Assembly: GCA_009699765.1 (NCBI GenBank)
Contig: WLNN01000048.1
Coordinates: 1 to 8,866, forward strand
Reading direction: 5' to 3'
DNA from: Actinomycetota bacterium
Lineage (GTDB): Bacteria; Actinomycetota; Actinomycetes; Nanopelagicales; Nanopelagicaceae
DNA: 8,866 bases
Positions within the stretch are counted from its first letter, which is position 1, and each line of letters opens with the position of its first letter. Below the pieces are notes generated by a model, which saw only the letters and a program-made list of their open reading frames with translations, made no database searches and was not told where the DNA came from. The position numbers and the translations under genes are program-made. Of the stretch, positions 6,604 to 8,866 are shown in pieces.

Positions 6604-8564
6604 AAATCAATCGCTTGGTGGCTGCATCAACGATTATCGCGATTTTTTTAGCTTCTCAAGCATCAGGAGCAGACTTTTCGGCACTCGCTAAGCCTATGGT
6701 TCGCCAAGCAACCAGTGGTGAATCTATTTACTTTGTCATGACTGATCGCTTTGAAAACGCAGACCCGTCAAACGATAACGCCGGTTTAGTTGGCGGTAGC
6801 TGGCTTGGTGGATTCGATCCAACTGCGCCGGGATATTGGCACGGTGGCGACTTTAAAGGGCTTACTAAACACATTGCATATATAAAGTCCCTTGGATTCA
6901 CATCAATCTGGATTACTCCTCCTGTGAAGCAGAAGTATGTTCAAGGAGGATCTGCGGCGTATCACGGCTATTGGGGACTTGATTTCACGACAGTTGATCC
7001 ACATTTAGGCACAGAGGCTGACTTCAAAGAGATGGTCGCTACCGCTCACAAAAGTGGTCTCAAGGTAATTATTGATGTGGTTGCAAACCACACCGCAGAT
7101 GTCATTCATCTTGAATTTGGAACTCCTATCATCAGCGCCGATGAAGCAACTTCTAAGAAACCAAGTTGGCTCAATGATTTAAGTAATTACCACAATGAAG
7201 GCAACGGCCAAGGTGTTACGGGCGATTTTTATGGGCTTGATGACATCGCAACTGAACGGCCAGTTGTAATACAGGGGTGGATCGATGTTTGGTCAGACTG
7301 GATTAATAAGTTTGATATAGATGGAATGCGTATCGATACATTCAAATACGTAGATGCCGCTTTTTGGAAGCGCGTTATTCCAGCGATCAGAGCTGTTGCC
7401 CTTAAGAAAGGCAAGAAGAACTTTCCAATATTCGGAGAAGTTTATGATGTTTCACCCTATACAACTTCGTCCTATGTCACCTCACAACAAGTGGAGAGCG
7501 TTTTGGATTTCCCATTCCAAAAGCGGGTCACTCGTTTCGCAGCCTACGGTGGAAACACAATTGAGCTCGCGAGCCTTTTTAATAGTGATGACCTCTACAC
7601 AACAGCGACAACAAATGCTGCCGGACTAATAACCTTTATGGGCAATCACGATATGGGTCGTATCGGTTACTTTATTCGCGACGCTGTTCTTGAAAGCGAT
7701 ACTGTCGGAGCGCTCGAACGTGCAAAACTTGCAAATGCCTTGCTCTTATTACTCCGCGGCAGCCCTGCGGTGTATTACGGAGACGAGAAAGGTCTCGCTG
7801 GTATCGGTGGCGATAAGCAGGCTCGACAAGATCTCTTTGCTACTCAAGTAACAGATTGGCAAACTGCTCCTCGAATTGGAGCAGAACCAGCCGGAACAAC
7901 GAGCCTATTTTCGACCGTTCACCCTCTGGAAACTCAGATTAAGCAGTTACAGGCTCTGATTGCAGGTAATCCTGCTTTACGCGCAGGCACACAGCAAGTA
8001 CGTACCGGTGAGGGTGATGTATTTGTTGTAACTCGTTACGCACAGAATCAAGAGTATTTCATCGCATTTAATGGCAGCGATGAAAAATCATCAGCAGACT
8101 TTAAAGTCTCTACTGTAGGTGCGAAATGGGCAAGCCTTTCAGGTTTATGCACATCAACTAGCACCTCAGCGAACTCAATAAACATTCAAGTGCCAGCGCG
8201 TGACTATTGCATCTATAAAGCGAACAAGAAATATCTGCCAAGCTCTAAGTTATCCGTAGCAATTTCTGTTAAGAATATTGATTTCTTTGTTCAGGATGCA
8301 GTCGCAATTACTGCAACAATTCCTGGTGATGATTACAACACCGTGACCTTCTCTTATAGAAAGAAGGGCGGTCCCTGGATCACAATCGGAACAGCAGATA
8401 AGCGCACCGTTGAAGATCTAGAGACCCAAGCCGGCTTCTATCGTGTATATCTTCAAAAAGCAGGCCTAAAAGGCGGCTCAGAGGTGGAGACAATTGCGGT
8501 GGCAAAATCTGTAACAGGGAAAATTGTCGCATCTAAGATTTTGTCAGTTAAAATCCCCAAGTGA
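6600..8564 (+). CDS. Secreted GH13 alpha-amylase-family glycoside hydrolase
   Basis: Extracellular enzyme expected to cut alpha-glucosidic bonds in starch or glycogen and feed the MalEFG importer. The product has 654 residues with a signal peptide (1-24; cut likely after ASGA, no lipobox). The GH13 barrel covers about 40-460: YFVMTDRFENADPSND (44-59) with Asn53, Asp55, Asn58 and Asp59 resembling the N-terminal calcium site of CGTases, YHGYW (121-125), region I DVVANH (159-164), region II GMRIDTFKY (242-250) with nucleophile Asp246, region III FGEVYD (278-283) with acid/base Glu280, and region IV FMGNHD (346-351) with His350 and Asp351. Domain C follows (about 470-540; Cys517 and Cys537 may pair), then an Ig-like beta domain (about 548-654). 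The active site looks intact. An in-frame TAA directly precedes the ATG, so no earlier start exists. The GH13 subfamily, and whether it acts on 1,4- or 1,6-bonds, cannot be settled by eye. Confidence 0.92.
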   Translation: MKINRLVAASTIIAIFLASQASGADFSALAKPMVRQATSGESIYFVMTDRFENADPSNDNAGLVGGSWLGGFDPTAPGYWHGGDFKGLTKHIAYIKSLGFTSIWITPPVKQKYVQGGSAAYHGYWGLDFTTVDPHLGTEADFKEMVATAHKSGLKVIIDVVANHTADVIHLEFGTPIISADEATSKKPSWLNDLSNYHNEGNGQGVTGDFYGLDDIATERPVVIQGWIDVWSDWINKFDIDGMRIDTFKYVDAAFWKRVIPAIRAVALKKGKKNFPIFGEVYDVSPYTTSSYVTSQQVESVLDFPFQKRVTRFAAYGGNTIELASLFNSDDLYTTATTNAAGLITFMGNHDMGRIGYFIRDAVLESDTVGALERAKLANALLLLLRGSPAVYYGDEKGLAGIGGDKQARQDLFATQVTDWQTAPRIGAEPAGTTSLFSTVHPLETQIKQLQALIAGNPALRAGTQQVRTGEGDVFVVTRYAQNQEYFIAFNGSDEKSSADFKVSTVGAKWASLSGLCTSTSTSANSINIQVPARDYCIYKANKKYLPSSKLSVAISVKNIDFFVQDAVAITATIPGDDYNTVTFSYRKKGGPWITIGTADKRTVEDLETQAGFYRVYLQKAGLKGGSEVETIAVAKSVTGKIVASKILSVKIPK

Positions 8565-8866
8565 CTTCACGAAGCATTCTCTGGTTCCGACGCGATCTGC
8601 GCATTGGAGACCACCCTGCACTCTGTGAAGCTTTGAAGAATTCTGATGAAATCGTTCCCGTCTTTATTCTTGACCCTGCCCTCATCGGCCAGAGTGGAAG
8701 CAAGCGACTTGCTTACCTAGGTCAATCACTTCGCAAACTCGATGAATCTTTGGGTGGCGGACTACATGTCATGGTCGGCGACGTTGTTGATGTTTTAAAA
8801 GACCTACAGAAGCGCTATGGCGCCGATGAAGTACATATCTCGCAAGAATTCGAGCCATACGGTGCG
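8561..8866 (+). CDS. Deoxyribodipyrimidine photolyase, N-terminal part (partial)
   Basis: Light-driven DNA repair flavoprotein of the photolyase/cryptochrome family, which splits UV-induced cyclobutane pyrimidine dimers. The frame starts at GTG 8561-8563, overlapping the amylase TGA as GTGA, and stays open for 102 codons to the window end. The start MTSRSILWFRRDLRIGDHPA is the hallmark photolyase N-terminus. The rest, including VPVFILDPALIG (32-43) and VHISQEFEPYG (91-101), fits the alpha/beta antenna-binding domain. The FAD-binding domain lies beyond the window, so a cryptochrome cannot be excluded. No Shine-Dalgarno is visible, and translation probably depends on ribosomes ending the amylase. 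The functional link to starch use is unclear; it may simply be packed into the same transcript. Confidence 0.92.
   Translation, partial: MTSRSILWFRRDLRIGDHPALCEALKNSDEIVPVFILDPALIGQSGSKRLAYLGQSLRKLDESLGGGLHVMVGDVVDVLKDLQKRYGADEVHISQEFEPYGA

Overview
The window looks like a chromosomal piece from a streamlined, moderate-GC actinobacterium. SerC and the citrate synthase are both of the actinobacterial type: SerC closely resembles the mycobacterial enzyme as I remember it, and the citrate synthase resembles the CitA / citrate synthase 2 group. The moderate GC (judged by eye, not counted), tight gene packing and 4-base stop/start overlaps would suit freshwater planktonic Actinobacteria (acI / Nanopelagicales-like), but that placement is inference. 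I see no phage, transposon, CRISPR, rRNA or tRNA sequence. No stretch longer than 300 bases lacks a gene.

Left part, minus strand (1-1387): pdxH, then serC, nine bases apart and read leftwards. serC runs off the left edge. PdxH makes pyridoxal 5'-phosphate (PLP) and SerC is a PLP enzyme, so cofactor supply and serine synthesis are probably co-transcribed. A 155-base divergent region with a nested inverted repeat separates pdxH from the plus-strand citrate synthase gene (1543-2658).

Central part, plus strand (2829-6554): a maltose/maltodextrin-type ABC importer made of a secreted binding protein (malE-like) and two permeases (malF- and malG-like, overlapping by 4 bases). The ATPase (MalK) and any regulator gene are absent from the window. 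A perfect 18-bp inverted repeat sits just after the malE stop, as expected if malE is to be made in excess over the permeases. A 5' leader with two short hairpins, one covering the Shine-Dalgarno, precedes malE.

Right part (6600-8866): a secreted GH13 amylase with a C-terminal Ig-like domain, followed by a GTGA overlap into the start of a DNA photolyase gene cut by the right edge. A possible 15-codon ORF sits between malG and the amylase and ends in an ATGA overlap with the amylase start.

Together the amylase and importer form an alpha-glucan use operon: the amylase cuts starch or glycogen outside the cell, the MalE-like protein captures the oligosaccharides, and MalFG imports them using an ATPase encoded elsewhere. 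I did not find a clearly new biological system. The most interesting items are the RNA structures around malE, the possible leader ORF, the large MalF extracellular domain paired with a binding protein that lacks a lipobox, and the coupling to a photolyase.
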